DNA of 27,948 bases from a virus: positions 5,835 through 33,782 of IMG/VR virus record IMGVR_UViG_3300037847_003946. The stretch is one strand, 5' to 3'. This document shows positions 8,101 to 16,081 of the stretch, piece by piece. Both the position numbers and the translations under genes were made by a program. Numbering within the stretch: the first letter of the stretch is position 1; every line of letters starts with the position of its first letter. The notes under the pieces are model-generated. The model was not told the origin of the DNA. It worked only from the letters and a program-made list of their open reading frames with translations, and did no database searches.

Positions 8101-9625
8101 AAATACAACAGGCGCACAGAACGTAGCGGTGGGTGCGAATGCTTTAGACGCTAACACAACGGCAGCTAATAACACTGCTATTGGCTACAATTCTATGACA
8201 GGAAATACCACAGGAACAGCAAACGTAGCGGTAGGTACTGCAACTTTGGTAGCTAATACAACTTCTTCAAATAACACTGCAGTTGGGTATGCAGCTTTAA
8301 ACGCAAATACTACAGGTACTTCTTTAACAGCCGTAGGTAAAGATGCTTTAATTGCAAATACGACAGGTGACAATAACATTGCGATAGGTCGTGATGCAGG
8401 ACAATCAATTACAGAAGGCTCTAATAACATTGTAATTGGTGTTGAAGCATATGAAACAGCAACTACAGCTAATGGAAACATAGCAATCGGTAAAGGCTCA
8501 TTAAAAGCAAACACAACTGGAACTGAAAATGTTGCCATAGGTCACGAAGCTGGTAATGATGTAACCACTGGTGCTGGACACACACTTATTGGTTATTTAG
8601 CTGGAGACAAAATCACAACCGCTTCTCAAAACACGGCAGTAGGCTCTGAAGCATTGGGATCAAATACAGGTGGTGGTTTAAATACTGCTATTGGTTATAA
8701 CGCAATGCTTGGAAACACAACTGGTGGTGATTGTACTGCGGTAGGCGCAAGAGCTTTAGATGCAGCAAATGCAGCCGATGGTAATACTGCGGTAGGTTCA
8801 GCAGCACTAGGAGCAAATACAACTGGTGCGCAGAATACAGCTTTAGGTACTTATGCTTTGGATGCAAATACAACAACACATTACAGTACAGGTTTAGGAT
8901 ATGATGCGCTAACTGCTTCTACTTCGGCAGCAAATACTGGTGTGGGTGCTTATGCTGGAACAGCAATTACAACTGGGGATGGAAATACTTGTGTTGGCTT
9001 TGAAGCAGGTGATGCGATCAGTACAGGCACAGATAATGTAATGATTGGTAAAAGAGCAGGTGATGACCAAACTACAGGAAACGGAAATACAGTAGTAGGC
9101 TCAAACGGAGATACAGGAGCAAGTGGTGCTACTGGTCGTTTAGTTCTTGGATCAACAATTGATGGTACAAGTGATGCAAGAGCAACGCTTGGATATAACG
9201 GAAATGTTGTCGAAATCGATTTGAATGGTTCAGATGAATCTTGGGCAGCATCTTCGGATGAAAGGTTAAAAGAAAATGTACAAGATGCTACAGCAGGACT
9301 TCAATTTATTAACGAACTCAGACCAATTACATATCAATGGAAGAAAAAGAAAGATGTTCCAACGGATATGCCACAGTATGAAAAAGACTCTAATGAACCG
9401 AGTGTCGGTTTAGAGTATGGTGTAGAGTATCACGGCTTTATTGCACAAGAAGTTAAAGCAGTTATAGACAAACACGATGACATAAAAGACGGTCAAAATA
9501 TTTGGAAAACAGGTGATGACGAAGTGCAAAAAATTGCAAAAGGTGGTCTAATACCAATGCTTGTAAAAGCAATCCAAGAACTCTCGGCAGAAGTCGAGCA
9601 ATTAAAATCTAAAATAGAGGAATAA
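5162..9625 (+). CDS. Tail fibre with 17-residue repeats and peptidase S74 chaperone
   Basis: The 1487-residue product is the probable host-binding fibre. The N-terminus (about 1-120) is the likely virion-attachment part. Residues 120-765 form a shaft of TAAELNILDG segments and three copies of a module containing ASKA(V/I), NKD and SGDxDIDGTLE (starts near residues 290, 376 and 654). Residues 767-1325 are 33 tandem 17-residue units of the type NTAVGxxALxANTTGxx. The last 123 residues are an intramolecular chaperone of the peptidase S74 family: SSDERLKENV places the expected nucleophile at S1365 with K1370 nearby, and a coiled coil ends the chain. In known members the chaperone trimerises the fibre and cuts itself off before the serine. 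Confidence 0.88.
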   Translation: MAQSYTRQSTFSDGDTITAALFNNEYNQLVNAFTYSSSSASSTGHRHDGTAGHGGNIHTIGDLDFLNKIVVDSTNNRWGVFVEVSSAAVEQIRIQDGAIVPVTDNDIDLGTSSLEFKDAYFDGTITTDLLTVSGATNLDGAIQVDNTITVGVDDTGYDVKFFGDTASAYMLWDASADDLVLAGAAGLDVAGDIDVDGTSNLDNTDIDGTLAVDGTTISLDATTSLNIDNSNTSNGITIGTATSGVPVSIGHTTSEVTVNDNLTVTGTLTLGSGAELTEAELEMLDGITAGTVAASKAVVVDSNKDAASFRNITLTGELDAGSLDVSGDADIDGTLETDALSINGTAVTATAAELNILDGVTASATDINLIDGITNGTVIASKAIITDANKDISGGRNITISGELDAATLDISGDADIDGTLEADAYTVDGTALNEYIADTVGAMVSSNTETNITVTYEDGDNTLDFVIGTLNQDTTGTADNITVSANNSTDETVYPIFVDGATGSQGAESDTGLTYNPSTGVLTSTSFTGNLTGNVTGNTSGTAATVTGAAQSNITSLGTLTTLTVDNVIVNGTTIGHTSDTDLMTLADGVLTVAGEVSMTTLDIGGTNVTSTAAELNILDGVTSTAAELNILDGATVVVGELNYLDLGATAVGTAIASKAVILDSNKDYTGIRNLTITGELDAATLDISGDVDIDGTLETDNLTVGGAQGSDGQVLTSTGSGVNWETPASGGANSINDLSDAKTFGTSSIMIGDATTGTISGANYNTGVGVNVFEALTTGDENVAMGYASLNDLTTGSKNTTIGATAGAKITTGTDNTAMGADALKNVTTTNNSTAFGKGALLASTAEGNTAVGKDSQLATTTGYRNVSMGKESLMTNTTGDQNVAIGNNALELSTTADNNTALGYNTLNATTTGATNVAVGSQTLAANTTASDNTGVGYAVLLVNTTGANNTGVGVNSLQANTTASENVAVGKNTMLANTTGAQNVAVGANALDANTTAANNTAIGYNSMTGNTTGTANVAVGTATLVANTTSSNNTAVGYAALNANTTGTSLTAVGKDALIANTTGDNNIAIGRDAGQSITEGSNNIVIGVEAYETATTANGNIAIGKGSLKANTTGTENVAIGHEAGNDVTTGAGHTLIGYLAGDKITTASQNTAVGSEALGSNTGGGLNTAIGYNAMLGNTTGGDCTAVGARALDAANAADGNTAVGSAALGANTTGAQNTALGTYALDANTTTHYSTGLGYDALTASTSAANTGVGAYAGTAITTGDGNTCVGFEAGDAISTGTDNVMIGKRAGDDQTTGNGNTVVGSNGDTGASGATGRLVLGSTIDGTSDARATLGYNGNVVEIDLNGSDESWAASSDERLKENVQDATAGLQFINELRPITYQWKKKKDVPTDMPQYEKDSNEPSVGLEYGVEYHGFIAQEVKAVIDKHDDIKDGQNIWKTGDDEVQKIAKGGLIPMLVKAIQELSAEVEQLKSKIEE
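6029..7290 (+). repeat. Three-copy duplicated module in fibre shaft
   Basis: Three stretches beginning at 6029, 6287 and 7121 encode the same series: G-T-(V/A)-x-A-S-K-A, a short D-x-N-K-D, R-N-(I/L)-T-(L/I), GELDA, then SGD(A/V)DIDGTLE. Copies one and two are 258 bases apart; copy three is displaced by an unrelated insert. They point to internal duplication of a shaft domain. Confidence 0.75.
7460..9136 (+). repeat. 33 tandem 17-residue NTAVG-type units in fibre
   Basis: Reading the fibre from residue 767 gives 33 consecutive units of 17 residues, two of them 16, totalling 559 residues. The consensus is N-(T/V)-A-(V/I)-G-x-x-A-L-x-A-N-T-T-G-x-x. The strict register predicts a repetitive beta-roll or beta-helix, probably trimeric, comparable to but longer in period than the YadA head repeat. 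Confidence 0.88.
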
Positions 9626-9628
9626 AAA

Positions 9629-9949
9629 ATGGCAGTAACTAAAACGCTTGTAAAAGCAATCCCTCATGAAAAATCTGGTAAAGTAGAAGAATGGCATTTG
9701 TCTATGAAATATGAAAATGACAACGAAGGCGATTCTACTTATTATACTAGTACTTTTCTTACTGTAGCAGTTGCAGCAGACGGTGATTTTACCAAAGCAG
9801 CTAAAGACACATTTAACCTTGCAGCACTAACTGCAATGTTTAATACTACAAAATGGGATGCAGTCTTTACTAGTCAAGTAGATTCAGTAATTACGAATCC
9901 TGTAGTTTATGCAGAGCCAGACAATGACTTTGCAGTACCTAGTTCGTAA
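9629..9949 (+). CDS. Small hypothetical protein after the fibre
   Basis: The 106-residue acidic product starts MAVTKTLVKAIPHEKSGKVE and has alternating beta-like segments (EWHLSMKY, STYYTSTFLTVAV) and a helical stretch around residues 55-72. There is no signal peptide or membrane segment. It starts three bases after the fibre stop codon with a GAGGA ribosome site inside the fibre's end, so expression is probably coupled. A role as fibre partner or assembly factor is plausible by location only. Confidence 0.65.
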   Translation: MAVTKTLVKAIPHEKSGKVEEWHLSMKYENDNEGDSTYYTSTFLTVAVAADGDFTKAAKDTFNLAALTAMFNTTKWDAVFTSQVDSVITNPVVYAEPDNDFAVPSS

Positions 9950-9958
9950 AGAACTTTA

Positions 9959-10204
9959 ATGGAGCTTTCAAGCTACATAGTTTGGAATGTGGTGTTGACT
10001 CTTATAGTCGCACCTGTGTTGTATGCTATACGCAGTAATGCTGCAGAACTTAAAAGACTTGACATCCTTATCAACAAAACAAGAGAAGAGATGGCTAAAG
10101 AATACATATCTAGAGATACTTTTGAGTATGACATGGGTAAACTTATGAAGGTCTTAGAAAAATTAGAACAAAAAATAGACAGGCTTTTTGAAGAGAGTAA
10201 ATAA
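9959..10204 (+). CDS. Small membrane protein with coiled coil
   Basis: The 81-residue product has one N-terminal membrane helix (about residues 7-24, IVWNVVLTLIVAPVLYAI) followed by a charged coiled coil to the end (KRLDILINKTREEMAKEY, LEKLEQKIDRLFEE). This topology resembles small holin-associated or inner-membrane spanin-like proteins of phages, but it sits among virion genes. It could equally be a minor virion membrane-interacting protein. The ribosome site is weak, and the gene begins nine bases after the preceding stop codon. Confidence 0.65.
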   Translation: MELSSYIVWNVVLTLIVAPVLYAIRSNAAELKRLDILINKTREEMAKEYISRDTFEYDMGKLMKVLEKLEQKIDRLFEESK

Positions 10205-10206
10205 TA

Positions 10207-12486
10207 ATGGCAAGAAAAAGATATAATAAAGGTAATAGACTTGATATGAGACAAGGTGGTAGAGTTGCTTTGGCTAGAGGTAGTGGTCCTAAAAGAGGAA
10301 GAAATAATAATTCTAAAGCAGAACAAGAAGTTCAAGCAGAAAGAGATCTTCAAAAAGAAGTTAAAGATAGAAATATAACAGCAGATCCTTCTCCTATGGT
10401 TTCTACACCTGCTAGGCAAGATAGGCCTGCTCCTATTAAAGATCCTGCTCAAGAAGAAATGACACCTGCTTTTGATCCGAATGTAGGTAGACCTATTCCT
10501 GATCAACCTACTACTGAAAGTGAAACAAGAAACACAGGAGGAGGAAGACCAAGAGACAGAACTCCTAGAGGTAATGACGAAACAAAACCTCCAAAACCTC
10601 CAATTACTGTTAAAGATCCTAAAAAATATGCTGAACAAATAGCAGGAGGAAAAGGTCCGAGCGGAGAAGCAGTTATACCAGACGCTGAAAAAGTTGGTGG
10701 AATAGATCCTAAAACAGGACAACCTGTTGTTAGAGACATGAAAATAACAACCATGACGGATCTTACACCAGAACAAAAAGCACAAGCTTCTGTGGCAACT
10801 GCTCCAAGAGCAGAAACGGTTACTGCAGGAAAAGTAGCTCCTGATGTTCAAGCGCCTGCTGATGTAGAAACAGCCACTATGGAGGCTGCTCAAGTTACTG
10901 AAACACCTGTCATAGATGCACAAACTGGAGAAGTTAGTCCTCAAGCTATTGCACAAATGCAAGATGCTTCTCTTACATTATCTGCAGAAGGAATTAATGT
11001 TAATCAACAAAAAGCTGCAGATGCTTTAGTTCAAGCAGCTACAGGAACTTTAAGTCCTGAAGCAAAAGCAGAGGCTGCAAAAATAGCAGGAACTAATTTA
11101 CCAAGAGTTCTTCGTGCTAAAAAACAATTAAGAAGAGCAGGTTTAAGTGAAGATCAAATTAATCTAATAGGAAACGATCCTGAAGTTTTAGAAGACGAAC
11201 TTATGGATTACAGCGAAGAAGAACGAGGAATGATCGCTGGTCTTCCTGAAGAAGCTTTAGTATCAACACAATTAAACTCTTTATTAGAAGGAATGGAATC
11301 AGGAGAAGTTCCTGTTTTTGCTAGACCTGCAGTTGCAGCAGTAAACGAAATGTTAGCACAGCGTGGATTAGATGCTTCTACAGTAGGTAGAGATGCATTG
11401 TTTAATGCAATTATACAAAGTGCTATGCCTTTAGCACAGAGCAATGCACAGTCTATAAAAGAAAGTGTAATGTCTCAAAGAAATATTGAGGCACAAGCAG
11501 AGCAAATGAATGCTCAAATGAGACAACAAACAGCACTTAGTAATGCTGATAAAGTCTTTAATATGGACATGACTAATCTTAATAATGAACAACAAGCAAG
11601 ATTATCCAATAGTAAGTTCTTACAAACAGTTGCTTTGACGGATGCAAGTCAAGAACAACAAGCAGTTTTACAAAATGCTGCAAATATGTCTAGATTAGAT
11701 TTAGCGGAGCTTGATGCAAATACTAGGCTTTCTGCTCAGAATGCTCAAGCATTTTTAAATATGGATATGGCTAATTTAAACAATAAACAACAAACAGAAG
11801 TTTTAAAAGCTCAACAAGCTCAACAAAGAATGTTAAGCAACCAAGCTGCTAGTAATGCTGCTGCTCAGTTTAATGCAGCAAGTGAGAATCAAACAAATCA
11901 ATTTATGGCTAACTTATCTTCTCAAATAGACATGAACAATGCTGCTCGTAATGATGCAATGTCACAATTTAATGCAACTCAGAACAATGCAGCAGAAGCA
12001 AGAAGAGTAGGTCTTGAAGCAGACATTTCTAAATTTAATTCACAGTTGGTTACTCAAGTAGATCAGTTTAATGCACAACAAGATTTTGCAAGAAATCAAT
12101 GGAATGCTCAAAATGCAGCAGCAGTTGAAGCTTCTAATGTAGAGTGGAGAAGACAAGCAAATACTATAAATACTGCTGCACAAAATGCTATCAACGCACA
12201 GAATGCTCAGAACGCTTTTCAAATGAGTTCACAAGCTTTAGCTTTTCTTTGGCAAGAACTAAGAGATCAAGCTGATTTTGATTTTAGAGCAGCAGAAAAC
12301 GAAGAAAACAGAAAAGCTCAAATTGTTGCTACAGCTTTAGCAAATGAAGGTAAAGCAGGTTCAACTTATAAAGACTATTTAACTAACATCGTTTCTAATT
12401 TTGCTGGATCTTTAACAACAGCTTATGCTACTTCTGGAGGAGGAGGAAGCTATACATCAAGACGAAGTAGTGGACCTAATCCATAA
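10207..12486 (+). CDS. Internal/ejected virion protein with 11-residue repeats
   Basis: The 759-residue product has three parts: a basic N-terminus (RKRYNKGNRLDMRQGGRVAL) and a Pro/Thr/Lys-rich, probably disordered region to about residue 240; a helical region with LSEDQINLIGNDPEVLEDEL near 315-335; and from residue 408 to 671 a Gln/Asn/Ala-rich helix made of 24 units of exactly 11 residues. The end is Gly/Ser-rich (SGGGGSYTSRRSSG). It starts two bases after the preceding stop codon. Its position, first of five large virion-type genes, suggests an ejected or internal core protein; that role is inferred, and no enzyme motif is seen. Confidence 0.65.
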   Translation: MARKRYNKGNRLDMRQGGRVALARGSGPKRGRNNNSKAEQEVQAERDLQKEVKDRNITADPSPMVSTPARQDRPAPIKDPAQEEMTPAFDPNVGRPIPDQPTTESETRNTGGGRPRDRTPRGNDETKPPKPPITVKDPKKYAEQIAGGKGPSGEAVIPDAEKVGGIDPKTGQPVVRDMKITTMTDLTPEQKAQASVATAPRAETVTAGKVAPDVQAPADVETATMEAAQVTETPVIDAQTGEVSPQAIAQMQDASLTLSAEGINVNQQKAADALVQAATGTLSPEAKAEAAKIAGTNLPRVLRAKKQLRRAGLSEDQINLIGNDPEVLEDELMDYSEEERGMIAGLPEEALVSTQLNSLLEGMESGEVPVFARPAVAAVNEMLAQRGLDASTVGRDALFNAIIQSAMPLAQSNAQSIKESVMSQRNIEAQAEQMNAQMRQQTALSNADKVFNMDMTNLNNEQQARLSNSKFLQTVALTDASQEQQAVLQNAANMSRLDLAELDANTRLSAQNAQAFLNMDMANLNNKQQTEVLKAQQAQQRMLSNQAASNAAAQFNAASENQTNQFMANLSSQIDMNNAARNDAMSQFNATQNNAAEARRVGLEADISKFNSQLVTQVDQFNAQQDFARNQWNAQNAAAVEASNVEWRRQANTINTAAQNAINAQNAQNAFQMSSQALAFLWQELRDQADFDFRAAENEENRKAQIVATALANEGKAGSTYKDYLTNIVSNFAGSLTTAYATSGGGGSYTSRRSSGPNP
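11428..12219 (+). repeat. 24 tandem 11-residue (hendecad) units
   Basis: Residues 408-671 of the 759-residue protein divide into 24 consecutive 11-residue units without insertion or deletion. Position 6 is Asn in 18 of the 24, often preceded by Phe, Ser or Gln (for example SQFNATQ, VDQFNAQ, RNQWNAQ). A near-identical NMDMxNLNNxQQ recurs exactly 66 residues apart (residues 452 and 518). An 11-residue period is typical of right-handed coiled coils. Confidence 0.85.
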
Positions 12487-12514
12487 TATTAAGTAAGAGG
12501 AAAATAAAACAAAA

Positions 12515-13666
12515 ATGAAATTTTTAAGAAGACTAGGAAAAAAAATTAAAAAAGGCATTAAGAAATTAATGGGTTCTAAACTTGGTAGAATCGTAGGCAT
12601 GATTGGTTTGTCTATGGCTATGGGTGCAGTTGCTAAAAACTTAATTGGTAAATTTGGTGCAAAAGCAGCAGGAGAAGCGACAGCAACGGCAGCAGCAGAG
12701 GCTACGGCAGCAGGTGCAACTGAGGCAGCAACAGCAGGTGCAACTGAGGCAGCAGGTGCAGCCATAGAAGAAATAGCTGTTACCGCAACAAAAAGAGGTG
12801 CAGGTGACGCAGTGAGTGCAGGTGCAGGACAACTAGCAACTACAGGAGAAACAGCAGGTGGAGTTGAACAAGTGATTGAAAATGTTGCAAACGCTGGTTC
12901 AAATTCAGAAGCTGCTACAACAGCTATAAACCACATAGAAGCACAAACTATGTCTTCTAACGGAATGATTAATCCTGATGCAGTAAATGTATCTAGTAGT
13001 ATTACTGAATCAGTTGATGCTGTAAACAATACGTTTTTTGATCCTAATTATCAGCCTAGTATGGCTTCTGATAATCTTTTTGCAAAACCTCCAACTGAAG
13101 GAACAATGGGATATCAACCAGGAAGTTATGAAACTTTTTCTAGTACTGGAGGAGCAGCAACAACTACTACACCACAAACGACTTCTTTATTAGAGCCTCC
13201 ACAAATGATAACTCCAGATAAAACTTTAACTGAATCATTGGCAGAAGGAAATATTCCGTTGGCAGAAGGCGGTGGATATATTGAAAGAAGATCAGCAGGA
13301 GAAGTTTTAAGAGATTTTGGATCTAAGGTTTACGCAGAAATGGACAGCCCTGCTAAAATTGCAAGTGGAATAATACAAGGTGTTGGAACAGGAGTAGCTA
13401 TGAACATGATTATGGGCGAAGAAGAATATACAGGAGCAGGAGTTGTTATGCCTCAACCTATACAAGAAGCGCCAATAGCTTCTAATATTACACCACTCGC
13501 ACCAAGCTACCAACCAGAAGACGTACTGACTAAGATAAAAAATCTAAATGATCCAAGAAAAGGTCTTACTTTTGGAACAGGATCAACTGCGTTTATGACA
13601 GGTTTGGTGAATCCTAATGCATTAGGTTTCCCAAGCACAACAATTGGTTTACCTAGAGTAGTATAA
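12515..13666 (+). CDS. Probable ejection protein with basic amphipathic N-terminus
   Basis: The 383-residue product opens with a strongly basic amphipathic segment (KFLRRLGKKIKKGIKKLMG), then a hydrophobic Gly-containing helix (GRIVGMIGLSMAMGAVA), then an Ala/Thr/Gly-rich low-complexity region (about 50-85) with a duplicated AGATEAA. The middle is polar and probably disordered; a second hydrophobic stretch (GIIQGVGTGVAMNMIMG) lies near 288-304. The pattern suggests a membrane-interacting virion protein, comparable in size class and position to the smaller internal proteins of T7-like phages. The ribosome site AAGAGGAAAA precedes the ATG. The function is inferred. Confidence 0.6.
   Translation: MKFLRRLGKKIKKGIKKLMGSKLGRIVGMIGLSMAMGAVAKNLIGKFGAKAAGEATATAAAEATAAGATEAATAGATEAAGAAIEEIAVTATKRGAGDAVSAGAGQLATTGETAGGVEQVIENVANAGSNSEAATTAINHIEAQTMSSNGMINPDAVNVSSSITESVDAVNNTFFDPNYQPSMASDNLFAKPPTEGTMGYQPGSYETFSSTGGAATTTTPQTTSLLEPPQMITPDKTLTESLAEGNIPLAEGGGYIERRSAGEVLRDFGSKVYAEMDSPAKIASGIIQGVGTGVAMNMIMGEEEYTGAGVVMPQPIQEAPIASNITPLAPSYQPEDVLTKIKNLNDPRKGLTFGTGSTAFMTGLVNPNALGFPSTTIGLPRVV
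12710..12754 (+). repeat. Tandem 21-base repeat coding AGATEAA
   Basis: A 21-base sequence starting GCAGGTGCAACTGAGGCAGC occurs at 12710-12730 and again at 12734-12754, a 24-base period inside an Ala-rich region. It is a recent-looking in-frame duplication. Confidence 0.75.
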
Positions 13667-13684
13667 CAAGGAGACATAGAAAAC

Positions 13685-14287
13685 ATGGAATTAACACAAG
13701 AAGGCATTCAATATTTAGAAAACTCTATAGATCGTGGAAGACCTGTTCCTGGACAATCGTTAACAAACTCTAAAGAGCAACCTTACAATTGGGAAAGATC
13801 TCCAGAAATCACAGATCCAAGAGAAGGAATGTATGTTATTTTTGATGCTTTAATTGAACCTGAAGCAGCATCTAATGTTTTACTTTCTGTTGGAGGTGGA
13901 GTAGGAGTTATAGATATTGCAAGTGTTATTTTATATACTGGTTTTATTGAAGGAAAATGGAATCCAGATTTAATGCTTTTATTAATGGAGCCAACTATGT
14001 ATATGATTATGGCTTTAGCAGAAAAAGCAGAAATAGAATATGTACTAGAATCTGGAGATAAATTTTTAAGTGATGAACCTTTAAAAAACAGAAAAAATTC
14101 TGTTGAAAAAATGGAAGAAGAAGTAACAACTTTAGAAGATTTAAAAAAGAAAGCAAGTTCTAGAGTAAATCCACAAGCAATTCCTACAGAAATAAAAGAA
14201 AAAATTGAAGAAATAGAGCTTTCTCCAAGTCTTTTAGAAAAAGTAGAAAAAGAAACACAAAACAGTTTATTAAGTAGAGGAGAATAA
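13685..14287 (+). CDS. Virion-associated hypothetical protein with hydrophobic core
   Basis: The 200-residue product has a polar N-terminus with PYNWERSPEITDPREGMYV, a hydrophobic central region (about 62-120) with two candidate membrane or buried helices (VLLSVGGGVGVIDIASVILY and LMLLLMEPTMYMIMALA), and a Lys/Glu-rich helical C-terminus. AAGGAGA is a clear ribosome site. It lies between two probable ejection proteins and is likely part of the same complex. No family is recognised. Confidence 0.6.
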   Translation: MELTQEGIQYLENSIDRGRPVPGQSLTNSKEQPYNWERSPEITDPREGMYVIFDALIEPEAASNVLLSVGGGVGVIDIASVILYTGFIEGKWNPDLMLLLMEPTMYMIMALAEKAEIEYVLESGDKFLSDEPLKNRKNSVEKMEEEVTTLEDLKKKASSRVNPQAIPTEIKEKIEEIELSPSLLEKVEKETQNSLLSRGE

Positions 14288-14289
14288 AA

Positions 14290-16074
14290 ATGTCAAAAAA
14301 TCCTTTAGATATGTTAAAAGAAAATAATACATGGGAAGATATTGCACAAGCTTATATGGGTAGGTATGGCTCTACAGGAAGAAAAGGACTTATTGGTGCT
14401 GCTATTTTAGGGTTTCTAGGTGCTAGAGAAAACAGAATGATAAGAGACTCTAATTTAAAATTAAGAGAGCTAGAGAAGCTAAAAATTTTAGAAAATGCAA
14501 AAATAACACAACAACACGAAAGAACTCAAAAAGTTGTTGAAGAGTTTGAAAAGTATCAGAACACTCCAGATTATTTTGAACTAATGGCAGAAAGACAATT
14601 AGATGAAGCTGATCCTAATTTTTGGACTACTGCAGGTGGAGAACTTGGAAAAAATTCTGAATGGGCGCAAGCAAAAAGAAAAGAAGATATTAAAAATGTT
14701 TCTGACGAGCTTAGAGATAATCTATTTGCAAAAATGGGATATAGAACAAATGAAAAAGGAATATATGAAGTAGATCCTATAACAAAACTTCCTAAAATTT
14801 ATGTGGAAGATGATCCTGCTACAGAGGTTAACGAAAGAGAAATAAGAAAAGCTGAAATTCTTAGAAGACAAACACTAGAAGAAGCTGCTCTTCCTTTTGA
14901 AGATTACTATTTTGCACAACAACAAGCTTATTTACAGCCAAAAAATAGAAGTTGGGCAGCAGCAGGCATTCAAGGAGTAAAAAATATTTTTGGTTTTTCT
15001 CCTAAAGATGATCCTACTACGACTGATATAGATGAGTCATTAACTCTTATAGAAAGAGACGCTATAAAACTAGAAAAAATATATAAAAAACAATATATAG
15101 ACAATAGTAAACAGTTAGATCCGTTTATAGTTCCTACTACTTTTAAAGGAGAAAGTGCTTGGGATGTTAGAGGAAAAGACACAAGAACTGGTTTGCCTAT
15201 TTATCGAACAGCCGATGAGTTGTTTGGACCAAAAGACGATTTAGATATAGGTTTTAGTCAAGAAGAAGCAAAACGTAGAATTAACGCTATGAATTTAGAT
15301 ACAAGACTATTTCAAAATGTTTTAGAACGAATCAATTTAGATTCTTCTGAAAAAAAATATAAGCCTTCAGATCTTTCAAATATAATTTATCAAGAAAGAA
15401 TTGATTTTAATGCTATGAGAGAACAACTAGAAGACGGCTTACAAATATTCGATGACACTTATTTTCAAAGTATAGATAGAAGGATTTTACCTAAAAACAT
15501 GTCAAAAGAAAGATTTTCTTTAATGATACAAGGACTAGACTACAAAACCCCTTCAAATCCTAATTCAAAGGAAATAGTTGATTTTAATTATCTGGGCTTA
15601 TCCGCAAACGAAAAAAGAATGTGGGATCTTTATAAAGATGAAAGAGCTTCTAGAGCCGATAAACTTCAAGGTGTTACTAACGAAATGAGAAATAATTTTA
15701 ACGCATTAACTAAGATTACTTCTTACATAGAAGCAAACAACGAGGCTAAAGCTGCAGGAAAAGAGCCTGTTTTTAGCGAGTTAGAAATAAATGTACTGAG
15801 AGCAGAAGCACAAAAAATGACACTATCTGGTATTACAACAATTGTTTATTCAGAAGCGAATAGAGACTTGTCAGACACTCAACAGTTACGTTATAGAGCC
15901 AGTGTTTTTGACAGTGGCGGTTATTTTGATGTTTTAACAGTAGACGATAACGGAAATACTGTAATGAAAAAAGCATATAGCGAAGAACAATATGTGCAAT
16001 TCGCATATGAAGCAGCCGCTTATAGAGCAAGAAAGTTAAATAAATCTTTTGATGCAATATTAGGCATAGACTAA
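14290..16074 (+). CDS. Probable internal virion (ejection) protein, mid-sized
   Basis: The 594-residue product is mostly charged and helical. A short hydrophobic Gly-rich segment (GLIGAAILGFLGARENRMI) lies near residues 34-52, followed by a coiled-coil stretch (SNLKLRELEKLKILENAK). Later parts have helix-rich repeats of charged residues and no recognised catalytic motif. Size and order (mid-sized protein directly before the giant one) match the T7 gp15-gp16 arrangement by analogy only; sequence similarity to gp15 cannot be claimed. The start is two bases after the preceding stop codon, with a GGAGAA ribosome site. Confidence 0.6.
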   Translation: MSKNPLDMLKENNTWEDIAQAYMGRYGSTGRKGLIGAAILGFLGARENRMIRDSNLKLRELEKLKILENAKITQQHERTQKVVEEFEKYQNTPDYFELMAERQLDEADPNFWTTAGGELGKNSEWAQAKRKEDIKNVSDELRDNLFAKMGYRTNEKGIYEVDPITKLPKIYVEDDPATEVNEREIRKAEILRRQTLEEAALPFEDYYFAQQQAYLQPKNRSWAAAGIQGVKNIFGFSPKDDPTTTDIDESLTLIERDAIKLEKIYKKQYIDNSKQLDPFIVPTTFKGESAWDVRGKDTRTGLPIYRTADELFGPKDDLDIGFSQEEAKRRINAMNLDTRLFQNVLERINLDSSEKKYKPSDLSNIIYQERIDFNAMREQLEDGLQIFDDTYFQSIDRRILPKNMSKERFSLMIQGLDYKTPSNPNSKEIVDFNYLGLSANEKRMWDLYKDERASRADKLQGVTNEMRNNFNALTKITSYIEANNEAKAAGKEPVFSELEINVLRAEAQKMTLSGITTIVYSEANRDLSDTQQLRYRASVFDSGGYFDVLTVDDNGNTVMKKAYSEEQYVQFAYEAAAYRARKLNKSFDAILGID

Positions 16075-16081
16075 AAATAAA

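Noticed and set aside
5911-8538. Several minus-strand open frames opposite the fibre gene
   Set aside because: They mirror the fibre's repeated codons and give Val/Ser/Ala-rich nonsense; the + strand fibre has clear domains.
9973-10962. 329-residue open frame on the minus strand
   Set aside because: It is Ser/Cys/Phe-rich and lies opposite two good + strand genes whose codon bias creates it; there is no ribosome site or recognisable domain.
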